Below are positions 35,454 to 44,318 of a stretch of DNA of 64,000 nucleotides, piece by piece. Source of the stretch: Lysinibacillus_B sp042920265 (GTDB taxonomy: Bacteria; Bacillota; Bacilli; Bacillales_A; Planococcaceae); contig NZ_JBDQZI010000015.1 in NCBI RefSeq assembly GCF_042920265.1, positions 38,371 through 102,370 of the forward strand, in the 5' to 3' direction. The notes below the pieces were generated by a model. That model did no database searches. It worked only from the letters and a program-made list of their open reading frames with translations, and was not told where the DNA came from. Positions within the stretch are counted from its first letter, which is position 1, and each line of letters begins with the position of its first letter. Position numbers and translations under genes: made by a program.

Positions 35454-36158
35454 TTAAGCAGACACGATCACGGTATTACAGCGGCTCTGATAACACGCTA
35501 TTGAGAACGGACAATAACGACATTTCGAGGATAATTGAGGTAGAAAAACATGCTCGTAATACTCGAAATCTAAACGTCCTAGTTGTTCTTGAATCTCAAG
35601 TGCTAAATCTAAAGCCCATGATTTTGCATAAGCAGTCGTTTGTCTGTCATAAACAAACTTACTTTCTTTTCTAAATCGTAAGAAATACATCCGAGCTTTT
35701 ACTTCGTCATAGCCATACAGCTGTTGAAGCGCATCTGCATATAAAGCCATTTGCGTTGTGTCATGAATAGAAAACATTTGTCGATTAGATTTCCAATCAA
35801 TAATTTCGTCTGAATTCACAACATCAATAAAACCCTGTAAAAAGATTGTTTCATTATGATTCAAAGGGATTTTGAAATAGACTTCCGTTTCGCCTGTAAC
35901 CGCATCTGGCACATTCCCTAGCATGAATTCCATATCTTGATAAGGTACTTCTAAATTAAAATCGACAGATGCCATACCTTGAACCAATGCAGATTCAAAA
36001 CTATCCCCTGCCATTTTACGTTCCACAGCTGCATGAATTGCTTTACCAAGTAATAAAGGCACGGTCTCTTTTTGTTCCATCTTCTCGATATATTGATAAT
36101 AAAAACGACGAGGGCAATCCTCATACGTTGTTAATCGACTATATGAAAATGTATCCAT
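35454..36158 (-). CDS. PD-(D/E)XK nuclease, Cas4/RecB-like
   Basis: 234 residues. FSYSRLTTYEDCPRRFYYQY is the classic RecB-nuclease start, with the first iron-sulfur-type cysteine. The catalytic set is LGKAIHAAVE, GFIDVVNSDEIIDWKSNR (Asp and the D-x-K), and QxxxYA. CRYCPFSIAC near the C-terminus gives the remaining cysteines of a 4Fe-4S cluster. Cas4-like nucleases make single-strand overhangs. With the ERF annealing protein and SSB nearby it forms a plausible plasmid recombination module. Confidence 0.88.
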   Translation of the reverse strand: MDTFSYSRLTTYEDCPRRFYYQYIEKMEQKETVPLLLGKAIHAAVERKMAGDSFESALVQGMASVDFNLEVPYQDMEFMLGNVPDAVTGETEVYFKIPLNHNETIFLQGFIDVVNSDEIIDWKSNRQMFSIHDTTQMALYADALQQLYGYDEVKARMYFLRFRKESKFVYDRQTTAYAKSWALDLALEIQEQLGRLDFEYYEHVFLPQLSSKCRYCPFSIACYQSRCNTVIVSA

Positions 36159-36250
36159 TAGTTTCTATCCTTCTTTCTCTATTAAAAATAGAAAAAAGCA
36201 CAATATAGCAGGTTCATGCTACATTGTACTTCCATGATTTTTATTTCAGC

Positions 36251-36763
36251 CTAAAACGGTAAATCCTGATTCACAGCATATTGTGCATTTGCCGGTTGCT
36301 GTTGTTGAATTGGATTCCCTTGTTGCACATACTGCTGTTGTACCGGCTGTTGCTGATACATAGCTTGTTGTGGTGCCATCTGGTATTGTGGCTGTGCAAC
36401 TGGTGCTTGCTGTACATTCTGTGGCTGTTGCCCATTTTGATTGGTCTGTTTAGACTCTAAAAACTCTACTTCATTCACCACAATATCCGTCGTATACACT
36501 TTTTGGCCCTGCTGAGTTTCGTAGCTGCCCGTTTGAATACGACCTTGCACTCCGATTTTAGAGCCCTTTGTAGTATAGTTTGCTACGTTTTCAGCCGTTT
36601 TGCCCCAAGCGGTGCAGCGAATGAAGTCCGCTTCGCGTTCTCCTTGAGCATTCGTAAATGGACGGTTTACTGCAAGCGTAAATACTGCTTTCGCTTTTCC
36701 ATCCTGTAAATACGAAATCTCTGCTGGCTTTGTTAAACGACCTGTTAAAATGGAATGATTCAT
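36251..36763 (-). CDS. ssb: Single-stranded DNA-binding protein
   Basis: 170 residues: an OB-fold (about 1-105; MNHSILTGRLTKPAEISYLQ, FIRCTAWGKTAENVANY), a long Gln/Pro-rich linker (110-162) and the conserved QDLPF tip that recruits partner proteins. It would coat single strands during conjugation or recombination. It is plasmid-encoded within the leftward backbone set. Confidence 0.93.
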   Translation of the reverse strand: MNHSILTGRLTKPAEISYLQDGKAKAVFTLAVNRPFTNAQGEREADFIRCTAWGKTAENVANYTTKGSKIGVQGRIQTGSYETQQGQKVYTTDIVVNEVEFLESKQTNQNGQQPQNVQQAPVAQPQYQMAPQQAMYQQQPVQQQYVQQGNPIQQQQPANAQYAVNQDLPF

Positions 36764-36848
36764 GATTAGTTCCTACTTTCTTCGATAAATATCTATTTAT
36801 CTCTTTTTATTTTTATATTTATTTAGAATTATATATTTTTCTAAAAAT

Positions 36849-37517
36849 CTATAATGATTGTTCTCGATGTGGAATCTTTAGTATTTGACACACAAATTCT
36901 TCTAAATCCCAACGATCCATATCACTATCTATTCCTTCAGTTGAAAAGTATTGAAGGACCTGTTGCATTAACGGAACTCCAATATCTTGTTCTAGTTTTT
37001 TCACATCTGCAAAGCCTAAAGCAATATCCCCCTTTAGCATTTGAAGCCAAAGCTTTCGATACGCCACCTTTACTTGTGCATCAACAAACCGTTGCCAATC
37101 ATCCCAAACACGCTCTCGATAAGCTACATACAAGTCGTAATCGAATTTACGATTAGCCATCCAATTAATGCGACCATAGCCGATTAATTGAAGTTGTCTT
37201 GTCGTAAGCTTTTCTGCATTATGCTTTTGATAATTAGAGCGTTTGTTTTCATTCCGTAATCGCTCTAAGATAGAACCTTCAGCTTCACCAGAAAGCAATG
37301 AAAGGAAACGTAGCACGCCACCTTGTTCATTACAGTACCAGCAACGAAAGACGTTCCTATCCTCATTAAGAGATAAATAATACCTTCTCGTTTTTTTATG
37401 ATGGCCATTATCGCAAAACGGACACTTTCCTAACACCTCACGCTTACCTAAAGTACGGGGATCTATATCGATTTGATATTCCTGAGCTACGTTAACAATG
37501 TTTGGCAATATACTCAT
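36849..37517 (-). CDS. CHC2 zinc-finger primase-like protein
   Basis: 222 residues from ATG 37517, which overlaps the upstream TGA (ATGA) and has GGGAGG in place. The zinc-ribbon domain (about 10-80) contains GKCPFCDNGHH and FRCWYCNEQGGVLRFL, as in DnaG-type primases. No TOPRIM domain follows, so this is a DNA-binding primase fragment or paralogue rather than a full primase. The helical remainder is unrecognised. Confidence 0.8.
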   Translation of the reverse strand: MSILPNIVNVAQEYQIDIDPRTLGKREVLGKCPFCDNGHHKKTRRYYLSLNEDRNVFRCWYCNEQGGVLRFLSLLSGEAEGSILERLRNENKRSNYQKHNAEKLTTRQLQLIGYGRINWMANRKFDYDLYVAYRERVWDDWQRFVDAQVKVAYRKLWLQMLKGDIALGFADVKKLEQDIGVPLMQQVLQYFSTEGIDSDMDRWDLEEFVCQILKIPHREQSL

Positions 37518-37855
37518 ACAAAGTCCTCCCTCGATACAGGTTTCATATCTAATGATGGAATTGGAATCTGATGCCAATCTAGCTGTAACGTAACCTTTTC
37601 TTGTACCCAATTAAAGCCTGTGATTCGCTTTTTATGATGTACCGCCATATACCAAATGATGGACTGAATGATGGGACACTCCTCACGATAAAATCGGCAG
37701 CATTGGCATTGATGAGTAATTTCTAACACGCTATCTGCAACATTCTTTGCAATGACTAGCGTATTGCCCCCAAGAATACCCGGATACACACCCACCAATT
37801 CATCATTTTTCGTCACAAACATTGCTAACGGTGTCGATCTACTCATGTACATCAC
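37514..37855 (-). CDS. Unknown protein with a Cys cluster (113 aa)
   Basis: Contains CQCCRFYREEC, a possible metal site, in a compact fold. It lies six bases after the ERF stop and overlaps the primase-like gene by four bases, so the three are translationally linked. No family is recognised. Confidence 0.65.
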   Translation of the reverse strand: MMYMSRSTPLAMFVTKNDELVGVYPGILGGNTLVIAKNVADSVLEITHQCQCCRFYREECPIIQSIIWYMAVHHKKRITGFNWVQEKVTLQLDWHQIPIPSLDMKPVSREDFV

Positions 37856-37860
37856 CTTTC

Positions 37861-38859
37861 TTACACTAGGAAGAACATATTATTTTGTTCTTGTAGCGAT
37901 AAATTGTAATTCGTGCCTATTACTAGACTCTGTGCTTTAGCAAAGTTTTCATCACGAGCTAAAACGGTGAGTGTTTGCCCCGTTGTAGACTGCACTTGCA
38001 TTTCCATATAGTTTTGACCATTACCAGAAACGCGAGGAATTAATGAAAGCACTTTATAAGCTTCTTTCGATTGATCAAATTCAGGCTGCTGCATCACCTG
38101 TGAAGCAGTTTGCACCTGAATAGGTTGAACTTGATTTTGAGAGGCTGGTGATAATGGAGTGACAGGTTGCTGCCCTGCTGCACTCGCTTTTTTCAGCCAA
38201 TCCTTTACTGCCCGTTTGGCAGCACCGAAATAATCCGTTGTCAGCTTATCTAATGATTTCACTTGGAATTCATAAGAAAAGCGTTCCATTACTGAACTAA
38301 AATCAGCCTGACAAACTGTTGCTAATTGATTTAAAAGACCTTTCAATTCATTGACCTGAGCTTCTAAAATATAATCTACTGACAGCTGACCCGATTTCTT
38401 TTGAAAAGCATCTGGATCGTCAGAGTCTGTAGGTATATTAAAACTCTTGAGCAGGAAATATTTCTCCCCATAGGTCATTGCTTTACCGACACCTTTTTCT
38501 TGGTTGGTATCAATGCCTTGTGAATAGAAAGGAACAACATATGACTCTCCTGATTCACTATCAAACCATGTGAATTCAAAAAATAACTCAGTAAAATAGG
38601 TAATCGAATTTTTAATGTTGCCATACTTGTCTTTGTTGCTTGCAACCGTTTGAGTTACCTCGCGTGAAATAATCTTCGGAAACAGAACTAATCCCATTTC
38701 ATCTAATTTGTCACGTACAGCTGCTAATACATTGGAAGAGCCAACGTACGCATATTGATATCCGTTTTGTGACTTCTGTAAATATGGAACTGCCTTTCTC
38801 ACTTCCACCAATTTCTGTAATAACTTGGTCGGTGCTATTGTTGTCTGAATCTCTGTCAT
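37861..38859 (-). CDS. ERF-superfamily single-strand annealing protein
   Basis: 332 residues. The ERF core (about 10-180) shows LVEVRKAVPYLQKSQNGYQY, then YVGSSNVLAAVRDKLDEMGL and TYGEKYFLLKSFNIPTD, all typical. A Gln/Pro-rich linker and a short C-terminal OB-like region follow. ERF proteins anneal complementary single strands in phage and plasmid recombination. It is the first gene of the leftward block; a TAACGA-type palindrome lies about 320 bp upstream. Confidence 0.88.
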   Translation of the reverse strand: MTEIQTTIAPTKLLQKLVEVRKAVPYLQKSQNGYQYAYVGSSNVLAAVRDKLDEMGLVLFPKIISREVTQTVASNKDKYGNIKNSITYFTELFFEFTWFDSESGESYVVPFYSQGIDTNQEKGVGKAMTYGEKYFLLKSFNIPTDSDDPDAFQKKSGQLSVDYILEAQVNELKGLLNQLATVCQADFSSVMERFSYEFQVKSLDKLTTDYFGAAKRAVKDWLKKASAAGQQPVTPLSPASQNQVQPIQVQTASQVMQQPEFDQSKEAYKVLSLIPRVSGNGQNYMEMQVQSTTGQTLTVLARDENFAKAQSLVIGTNYNLSLQEQNNMFFLV

Positions 38860-39338
38860 GCTGACATCTCTCCTTAAAATGAATTTTTTGCAATAAAAAA
38901 ACGACCATCTATGTATCTACACATAGAAAAGTCGTTTAATATTACGCTATAAAAAAGACGCACTGAAATAAGTACACCGATTTAACAAAAGTTTTTGCAA
39001 GTCAATACTCACAAGGCCACTTTACTCCATAAAGAGCTTTCTAAATGGCAAAACAAAGGTTTTCGCTAGAACATTTTATAGATGAAATCCATCTGCCTAG
39101 CCATCAGCTATTTCAAATAAATTGAATATCCAAATTGGATAAATAAAAGCTTGATGATAAAGTAAAGTACACTATTCATTTTAACGACTTTTCGTTAAAA
39201 GTCAATCATTTTACATTTCTATAAATATATTTTTCTATAAAGGGAAATTTATCTGTGTTTATTTAATTTCAAAAAGGTAATAATATGTACAAACATTTGT
39301 ACATATTTTGTACATATACTATACTAGGAGGTGAAAAC
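38860..39338. other. Divergent regulatory region between ERF and a TA pair
   Basis: Contains a hairpin (38897-38937, CGAC...GTCG type), the palindrome TTTTAACGACTTTTCGTTAAAA (39177-39199) and, on the right, three TGTACA words (39286, 39298, 39309) that overlap the promoter of the rightward pair. Confidence 0.6.
39286..39314. promoter_or_regulatory. Triple TGTACA operator
   Basis: TGTACA at 39286-39291, 39298-39303 and 39309-39314, about one helical turn apart, 25 bases before the antitoxin ATG. Probably the binding site of the antitoxin. A related TTGTACAA pair precedes yefM at 59219. Confidence 0.7.
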
Positions 39339-39716
39339 ATGAGAGAAGAGGGTGAGTTCATGCCAGCACTTATGGAACAGTTAGACATTAAACGTATCGA
39401 AAACGAATTACCGAATCGTAATCGACTTCAAGCTTCTGATTTACGTCACAGTAAGAAGTGGAAAGAATTGTTGCAGGACTATGCGACAATTGAAATCATC
39501 TCTAGTGGTGAAACGATTGCTCAACTAAATACACCGGATCTAATCCCTTCATTAATCCATAAAATTAAATTATTGGAGCAAGAAGTGGAACAGCTTAAAA
39601 TTGAACGTTTATACAGTGAACGATTACAAGAGAAACAATTACTGAACGGAGCAGCTCTTGAAGATGCAGCAAACGCATTATTAGATCAGTATTTACAAAA
39701 CGGAGAAATAAAATGA
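39339..39716 (+). CDS. Candidate antitoxin (Phd-like region)
   Basis: 125 residues from ATG 39339, which has a near-perfect AGGAGGTG eight bases upstream; an in-frame ATG at 39285 lies inside the operator. Residues 30-60 (WKELLQDYATIEIISSGETI) resemble the Phd/YefM-type fold, followed by a helical C-terminus that could wrap the toxin. It overlaps the next gene by four bases. The role is inferred from the pair's structure and the TGTACA operator. Confidence 0.6.
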   Translation: MREEGEFMPALMEQLDIKRIENELPNRNRLQASDLRHSKKWKELLQDYATIEIISSGETIAQLNTPDLIPSLIHKIKLLEQEVEQLKIERLYSERLQEKQLLNGAALEDAANALLDQYLQNGEIK

Positions 39717-40108
39717 CAGTTTCTGAACAATCCTTGCGAAATGCAATTTCTACAATTGCGAGCATTAAAGAAATATCCATGAATCCACAGCATTTACTAT
39801 TAGATATTTTAGCTTTATCGAAAGTACCTGCATTTGCTGAAGATGAAAAATTTAATTCTGTACTTCACACCGTTACAAAGGCTCTACTTGAGATTGTTCA
39901 AAATCCCGCAATTGGTGACAACCTGAAAAATGATTTTGCCGGGTTTAAGTCGCTTCATAAAAAATCAGACTATCCAACGGACCCACCACATGATGACTTA
40001 CGTATCGTTTATCATCCTGAAACAGGGCAAATTTGGATTGTTGCATTTGGTCATCGCTACTTACCAGATGACTTTTACAACCGTATTCGAGCAAGTAAAA
40101 GGGTATGA
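39713..40108 (+). CDS. Candidate RelE/ParE-like toxin
   Basis: 131 residues, starting within the antitoxin's last codons (ATGA overlap). The end, DDLRIVYHPETGQIWIVAFG then HRYLPDDFYNRI, is the RelE-type pattern (arginine strand, hydrophobic strand, GHR). An N-terminal helical extension of about 65 residues is larger than in standard RelE. It probably inhibits translation or gyrase; the target cannot be told. Confidence 0.6.
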   Translation: MTVSEQSLRNAISTIASIKEISMNPQHLLLDILALSKVPAFAEDEKFNSVLHTVTKALLEIVQNPAIGDNLKNDFAGFKSLHKKSDYPTDPPHDDLRIVYHPETGQIWIVAFGHRYLPDDFYNRIRASKRV

Positions 40109-40136
40109 CAATTTGACGTCATACCCTTTACTTTTA
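40098..40136. terminator. Terminator between convergent genes
   Basis: AAAGGGTATGAC pairs with GTCATACCCTTT over an eight-base loop, followed by ACTTTTATC. It overlaps the stop of the RelE-like gene. Confidence 0.85.
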
Positions 40137-40161
40137 TCTCTTTTTCTAAAAATATATTTTT

Positions 40162-40860
40162 CTATTTAGATAAAACCCAGCCACCTTCATTTAAGCCATA
40201 AAACCCAAACCCGCATACCTGTTCATACAACTGGCTATCTGTAACAGCTCTCACCTTAATATCATTCGTCTTCAAAGCCATTAAAAGACCATTCAAATGA
40301 TTAATTTTCTCCGCTACTATAAATAAACGTCTTTCCTTACAAACACTTTGGTAACGCTCAATAAAATGCAGAAGCTCCGACGTATCCCCTCGGTCTATAT
40401 ACACCTCATACACATGTTCATTCATTTCAATTTGATAAACAAAGGGTTGAATGCTCGCTAACAGCTTTAATTCAAATGGAAGTTTCTGATTTAATTCATA
40501 ATAGAAATCGACACCAACTAATCGTTTCAAAACGTCTTCTGTTTCATAGCCCAGCCAATAATTACTGGTATTGGCCAATGTATAGATCAACCATTCCTGC
40601 CCATTTTTTAGTAAGCAGTGCTTTACTAATAGCTTTTTACGCACCATATTTTCAATTTGCTTCTCGCCTGCTTTAAATCGATTCCTTAATTGCTTCTGTG
40701 TAATCACCTGAAATATTTTCAAGTGTCGCAGTATATGTTCCTCTTTCTCCATACGTCGCTGCATATCTCGATTAATAATACGGTCACTCATGACATTCCA
40801 CTTAACCGACCACTCATGTCGTCCTAGAGAAAAAGGACTGACAAATGGCTTCTTCCCCAT
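40162..40860 (-). CDS. Winged-helix plasmid protein (replication-relaxation type)
   Basis: 232 residues. The first half has a winged helix (about 40-85; HLKIFQVITQKQLRNRF, IENMVRKKLLVKH). The second half is alpha/beta, with a QIEMNEHVYEVYIDRGDT strand resembling the nuclease-like fold of replication-relaxation family proteins. These occur on Firmicute plasmids and conjugative elements; the assignment is by general pattern only. It stands alone. Confidence 0.55.
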   Translation of the reverse strand: MGKKPFVSPFSLGRHEWSVKWNVMSDRIINRDMQRRMEKEEHILRHLKIFQVITQKQLRNRFKAGEKQIENMVRKKLLVKHCLLKNGQEWLIYTLANTSNYWLGYETEDVLKRLVGVDFYYELNQKLPFELKLLASIQPFVYQIEMNEHVYEVYIDRGDTSELLHFIERYQSVCKERRLFIVAEKINHLNGLLMALKTNDIKVRAVTDSQLYEQVCGFGFYGLNEGGWVLSK

Positions 40861-41027
40861 TTACATAGTCCCTTCTACTTTTATTTTTTCTAAAAATCTA
40901 TAAAAAGAAAAATATATTTATCGCTTTTTATTTATTTCTACCTTTAAACACACCACATACTCACAATACACGCTTACTAGACAGGACTTTAACGACAAGC
41001 TATATTGATAGAAAAGGAGGGAGTCGA

Positions 41028-41276
41028 ATGAAAGCAACGACTTGTCGAGAACAAATTTTAACTGCTGCTGAACAAATCACACAGTCTAAAAATCTAAATG
41101 AATTTACCATCTTAGACGTCCTCAACTATCTAACACATCAAAATACGCCGTATAAGGAAAGCACCATTCGCACACATATCACTTCAAAAATGTGTAGCAA
41201 TGCACCGAATCATCATGCTGTTACCTACAATGACCTCACTCGTATTAAACCGGGTGTATACAGTCTAAATAAATAA
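41028..41276 (+). CDS. Small winged-helix protein (DUF7669-like)
   Basis: 82 residues with helices CREQILTAAEQI and FTILDVLNYL, then ESTIRTHITSKMC, and a wing ending in PGVYSLNK. This fits a small DNA-binding winged helix common in plasmid and restriction loci. AAAAGGAGGGAG precedes it. It is a candidate regulator of the divergent or adjacent transfer genes. Confidence 0.65.
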   Translation: MKATTCREQILTAAEQITQSKNLNEFTILDVLNYLTHQNTPYKESTIRTHITSKMCSNAPNHHAVTYNDLTRIKPGVYSLNK

Positions 41277-41318
41277 AATTCTATATTTCTATTTATATTT
41301 TTTTCTCTTTTTCTACTG

Positions 41319-42179
41319 TTAGTATAACGGGCTCATCACTCGCACAATTTTCGCATGAATCTTATTCGAGCCCTTTGATTCTACTTTTGTAATGCGTACA
41401 AGCACTTTACTACCCTTCTCAACATGCTGGAACTTTAAATGCTGTGCTAAACAATCGACACCTTCTTCTAACGCCACAAATACACCGTACGCTTGTACAC
41501 CTGAGACAGTTCCAACATATTCACCATTTGGTACATAACGAGATAAACATTCCGGAAATGGATTCTCCATCAACGGCTTTCTTGATACTTTAATCTTATC
41601 TAAATTCATTTCTACAACCTGTACGCGAATATGATCACCAGGCTTATACATTGAACGTAAATCATCTACCCAACCATATGATAATTCAAAGGCTGGAATA
41701 TGAACGTCGATTCCCCCAATATCACCAATTAAATGACCTTTTTCAACTTCACGCACAACACAATAAATATTGTAGCCTTCTTTGATTTTACTTAACGTAA
41801 TACCAGCTGTAATTTCACGGGCTTTCTTACGAGAAGCAACAAACATCTCAGCTTCCATGCTATAACGTAAAATAATAAACTGAATTTCACGATTTGCTAA
41901 GGCTCTGAACTTATTTAATGCGTAAGGGTCCTCTGGATTAATACCTGATTCATCTAAAGGAATTAAACCTTTCACTTTTCCTATACGCACAACACCGCAA
42001 ACAACCTTTTGTTCGTTAATTTTGTGTGTTTCAAAGCCAATTAGTTGTTCACCAACAATACGCTCTGTTTGCTGAGCCTTCGCAATATCGTTCCATACAT
42101 CATACTGTCTTTCACGTTCTAGCTCTGCTACAATTTCAGGATTAAACCCTTCGATTAAAATATCATTTAGACCACTCAT
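41319..42179 (-). CDS. S1-domain RNA-binding protein
   Basis: 286 residues from ATG 42179 (AGAGG about ten bases upstream; a longer frame to 42215 lacks a site). Two S1/OB-fold segments are visible (about 125-200 and 215-275; YVGTVSGVQAYGVFVALEEG), as in ribosomal protein S1-like repeats. N-terminal 110 residues contain another beta-rich region. S1 proteins bind RNA or ssDNA. It follows the coupling ATPase by about 70 bases and is probably co-transcribed with it, an unusual neighbour for a transfer ATPase. Confidence 0.8.
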   Translation of the reverse strand: MSGLNDILIEGFNPEIVAELERERQYDVWNDIAKAQQTERIVGEQLIGFETHKINEQKVVCGVVRIGKVKGLIPLDESGINPEDPYALNKFRALANREIQFIILRYSMEAEMFVASRKKAREITAGITLSKIKEGYNIYCVVREVEKGHLIGDIGGIDVHIPAFELSYGWVDDLRSMYKPGDHIRVQVVEMNLDKIKVSRKPLMENPFPECLSRYVPNGEYVGTVSGVQAYGVFVALEEGVDCLAQHLKFQHVEKGSKVLVRITKVESKGSNKIHAKIVRVMSPLY

Positions 42180-42250
42180 ATTAAAAATACCTCTTTCGCT
42201 TTTTCTAGATGACAATCATGCTGTCATTTCATTCATATGGGATTTTAAAT

Positions 42251-43996
42251 TTAAAAGAATGTATCGCCATTCTCATACGCTTCATCATCTGATACGACAA
42301 ATTTAGATGAGTCCGTTGAACTGCTATCACCAGCAGTCGCTTTCTCTACTTTTGGAACAGACGTTGGCACGACTTTCTTACATACATCTACCTGTTCTAT
42401 AGTTGAAAGCACTTCTAAATCATTATTCTGTTTAACTAGCTCTTTTGGAGATACTTCTTGCAGCTTACTTTGAATTTCTTCTTGTACAGGCACTTGCTGA
42501 ACGACAACTTGTTTATGCTGTCCTAGTAAAATCGCATTTTCCTCTACAAATTCACGACTTCCCTCTTTATCTGGATTCACTGAAAAAATGGCTGATTTAG
42601 TAGGAAGTACTTTTGTTTCACGTGAAAAACTATGTGAAAATAATTTTTTAATTAACCCACGATTTTCTTCTTGGATAGGCTGATTAATGGGCTGTTCCCA
42701 GCTTCTTTGCTCTTTCCAATTACGAGGAACAAATGCTCCAACCCCTTCAATCGGCTTCTGAGGAGTCCCATCATTTAAGATTTTGCAGATAAAATGGAAT
42801 CGCTTCATCTGATCCTGTAAGTAGGTCGGTCGATACCGATATTCTTCTGTTTCTGTATCTCGGTAGCTCTCTGGGAAAAATTTTGACGTCAGAATCTTAT
42901 TTTTGTAAGTAGACTGCCGCATAATCACAACATCCTTACCGAATTCCTCTGCAAACTCTTTTGCATCAGCTGAAGATAAACCACAGAAAGCAATTTTGTT
43001 TCGACAGTTCGTCATAATGGCCTGTTTCATTGCCTTCGCACCAATGCGACCAGATTCAATTTCTAATTGGCCAAGTGATTGAATCGCAAAAATACCAGCC
43101 ACACGAGAGCTCGCTGCAACAGATAAAAACATTTCTACATCAGGATTAATGTATCGGGCATATTCATCCACAATCATAAAATGCGGTGTACGTGTTTTCT
43201 CCATACCAGGACGACGTAATGCAGCTGATTGAATATGCATCGTTACAAACATGCCAAAAGCATCTCCAGCCTTCTTTAAACGCCCTAAATCCGTATTAAC
43301 AAGTAAAACACCACCATTGGCTAAATGCTCATCTAAATTGATGCTGCTCTTACCTGAAATAATATGACGTAACTGTTCATTACCGGTCATATTTTCAAGT
43401 TGTGCACGTAATCCGATGATTAATTTACGATACTGATCTGCAAGTGAACCAAACATTTCATTTTCAAAAAATGAAAGTAAATCTGAAGCTTCACCTTGAT
43501 CCCTTAAATCCTCTACATAGCGCCTTAACAGCTTTTCATCACGTAATGTTGCCAATAAATCTAATAAGGTTAAATTATCACCCTTCAATAGCTTTAAAAG
43601 CTTCGTAACATTACGTGTAGAGAGTTCAGCTAATGTTTGGAAAAACGCCTCCTGCTTACCAAATAAAGATTGTAAAACAGCTACTGTCGCCTCTATTACT
43701 ACATCCGTATCGCCTTCCATTACATTAAAGAAATCAGTATTCGAATTAGATGGATCAAGCAATACATAAGGAATATCCATCTCCTTACAAAACTCCTCAA
43801 CCTCCCAAATCAAATCACCTTTTGGCTCCACTAATGAAAAACCTAATTTCTTTCCACGCTTCTTTTGTTCTAATAACTGAAATATTGTCGGTAACAAAAT
43901 CGTTGATGTTTTACCACAACGTGTAGGACCAGTAATTAAAAAATGCGTAAACGGATCATTGCCACCAATAATTATGGGGTTATCTGTTTTAGCCAT
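42251..43996 (-). CDS. TraG/VirD4-type coupling ATPase
   Basis: 581 residues. Walker A GPTRCGKTS near residue 24; the VEPKGDLIWEV strand; Walker B FMIVDEYARY (near 270); AIQSLGQLE and GLSSADAKEFAEEFG as in type IV coupling proteins. The usual two N-terminal membrane helices are missing, so it may be a soluble variant or rely on another membrane protein. The C-terminal 130 residues are low-complexity. It would deliver the plasmid relaxosome to a transfer channel. No relaxase or other transfer gene lies inside the window. Confidence 0.85.
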   Translation of the reverse strand: MAKTDNPIIIGGNDPFTHFLITGPTRCGKTSTILLPTIFQLLEQKKRGKKLGFSLVEPKGDLIWEVEEFCKEMDIPYVLLDPSNSNTDFFNVMEGDTDVVIEATVAVLQSLFGKQEAFFQTLAELSTRNVTKLLKLLKGDNLTLLDLLATLRDEKLLRRYVEDLRDQGEASDLLSFFENEMFGSLADQYRKLIIGLRAQLENMTGNEQLRHIISGKSSINLDEHLANGGVLLVNTDLGRLKKAGDAFGMFVTMHIQSAALRRPGMEKTRTPHFMIVDEYARYINPDVEMFLSVAASSRVAGIFAIQSLGQLEIESGRIGAKAMKQAIMTNCRNKIAFCGLSSADAKEFAEEFGKDVVIMRQSTYKNKILTSKFFPESYRDTETEEYRYRPTYLQDQMKRFHFICKILNDGTPQKPIEGVGAFVPRNWKEQRSWEQPINQPIQEENRGLIKKLFSHSFSRETKVLPTKSAIFSVNPDKEGSREFVEENAILLGQHKQVVVQQVPVQEEIQSKLQEVSPKELVKQNNDLEVLSTIEQVDVCKKVVPTSVPKVEKATAGDSSSTDSSKFVVSDDEAYENGDTFF

Positions 43997-44012
43997 ACTA
44001 TTATCCCTCTTT

Positions 44013-44097
44013 TAACGAATTTTCGTTATTTTTAAATAAAAAAATATAAAATACTCACTAGAACATTCATTACTAATATTTTAACGAATTTTCGTTA
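44013..44097. promoter_or_regulatory. Paired TAACGAATTTTCGTTA palindromes
   Basis: Two exact 16-bp palindromes at 44013-44028 and 44082-44097, upstream of the coupling-ATPase start. A close relative (TAACGACTTTTCGTTA) is at 39180-39195, upstream of the ERF block. Candidate operator shared by two backbone operons. Confidence 0.65.
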
Positions 44098-44170
44098 TTT
44101 TATTCTAACACAATGATTTATCTAATGTAAATATGCTAAGATATACTTGTCTGAATTTCTGGAACTGACA

Positions 44171-44190
44171 TATACAATTCGTATTGTATA
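44171..44190. promoter_or_regulatory. Candidate res subsite upstream of the first Tn3 transposase
   Basis: TATACAATTCGTATTGTATA is an almost perfect palindrome about 130 bp before the transposase. It has the form of a resolvase crossover subsite, but no resolvase gene adjoins it. Confidence 0.4.
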
Positions 44191-44318
44191 CTCATTCTTG
44201 AAAGCAAAAGGGCTTAGTGACAGGGTAGCTGCTCTAGACCGCAAAGTATTGTTTTCATCCTCCAATCAATAGATTACACTCAAATTAGTAATTACTTTAG
44301 ATTAGGGGAAGAGGATTT

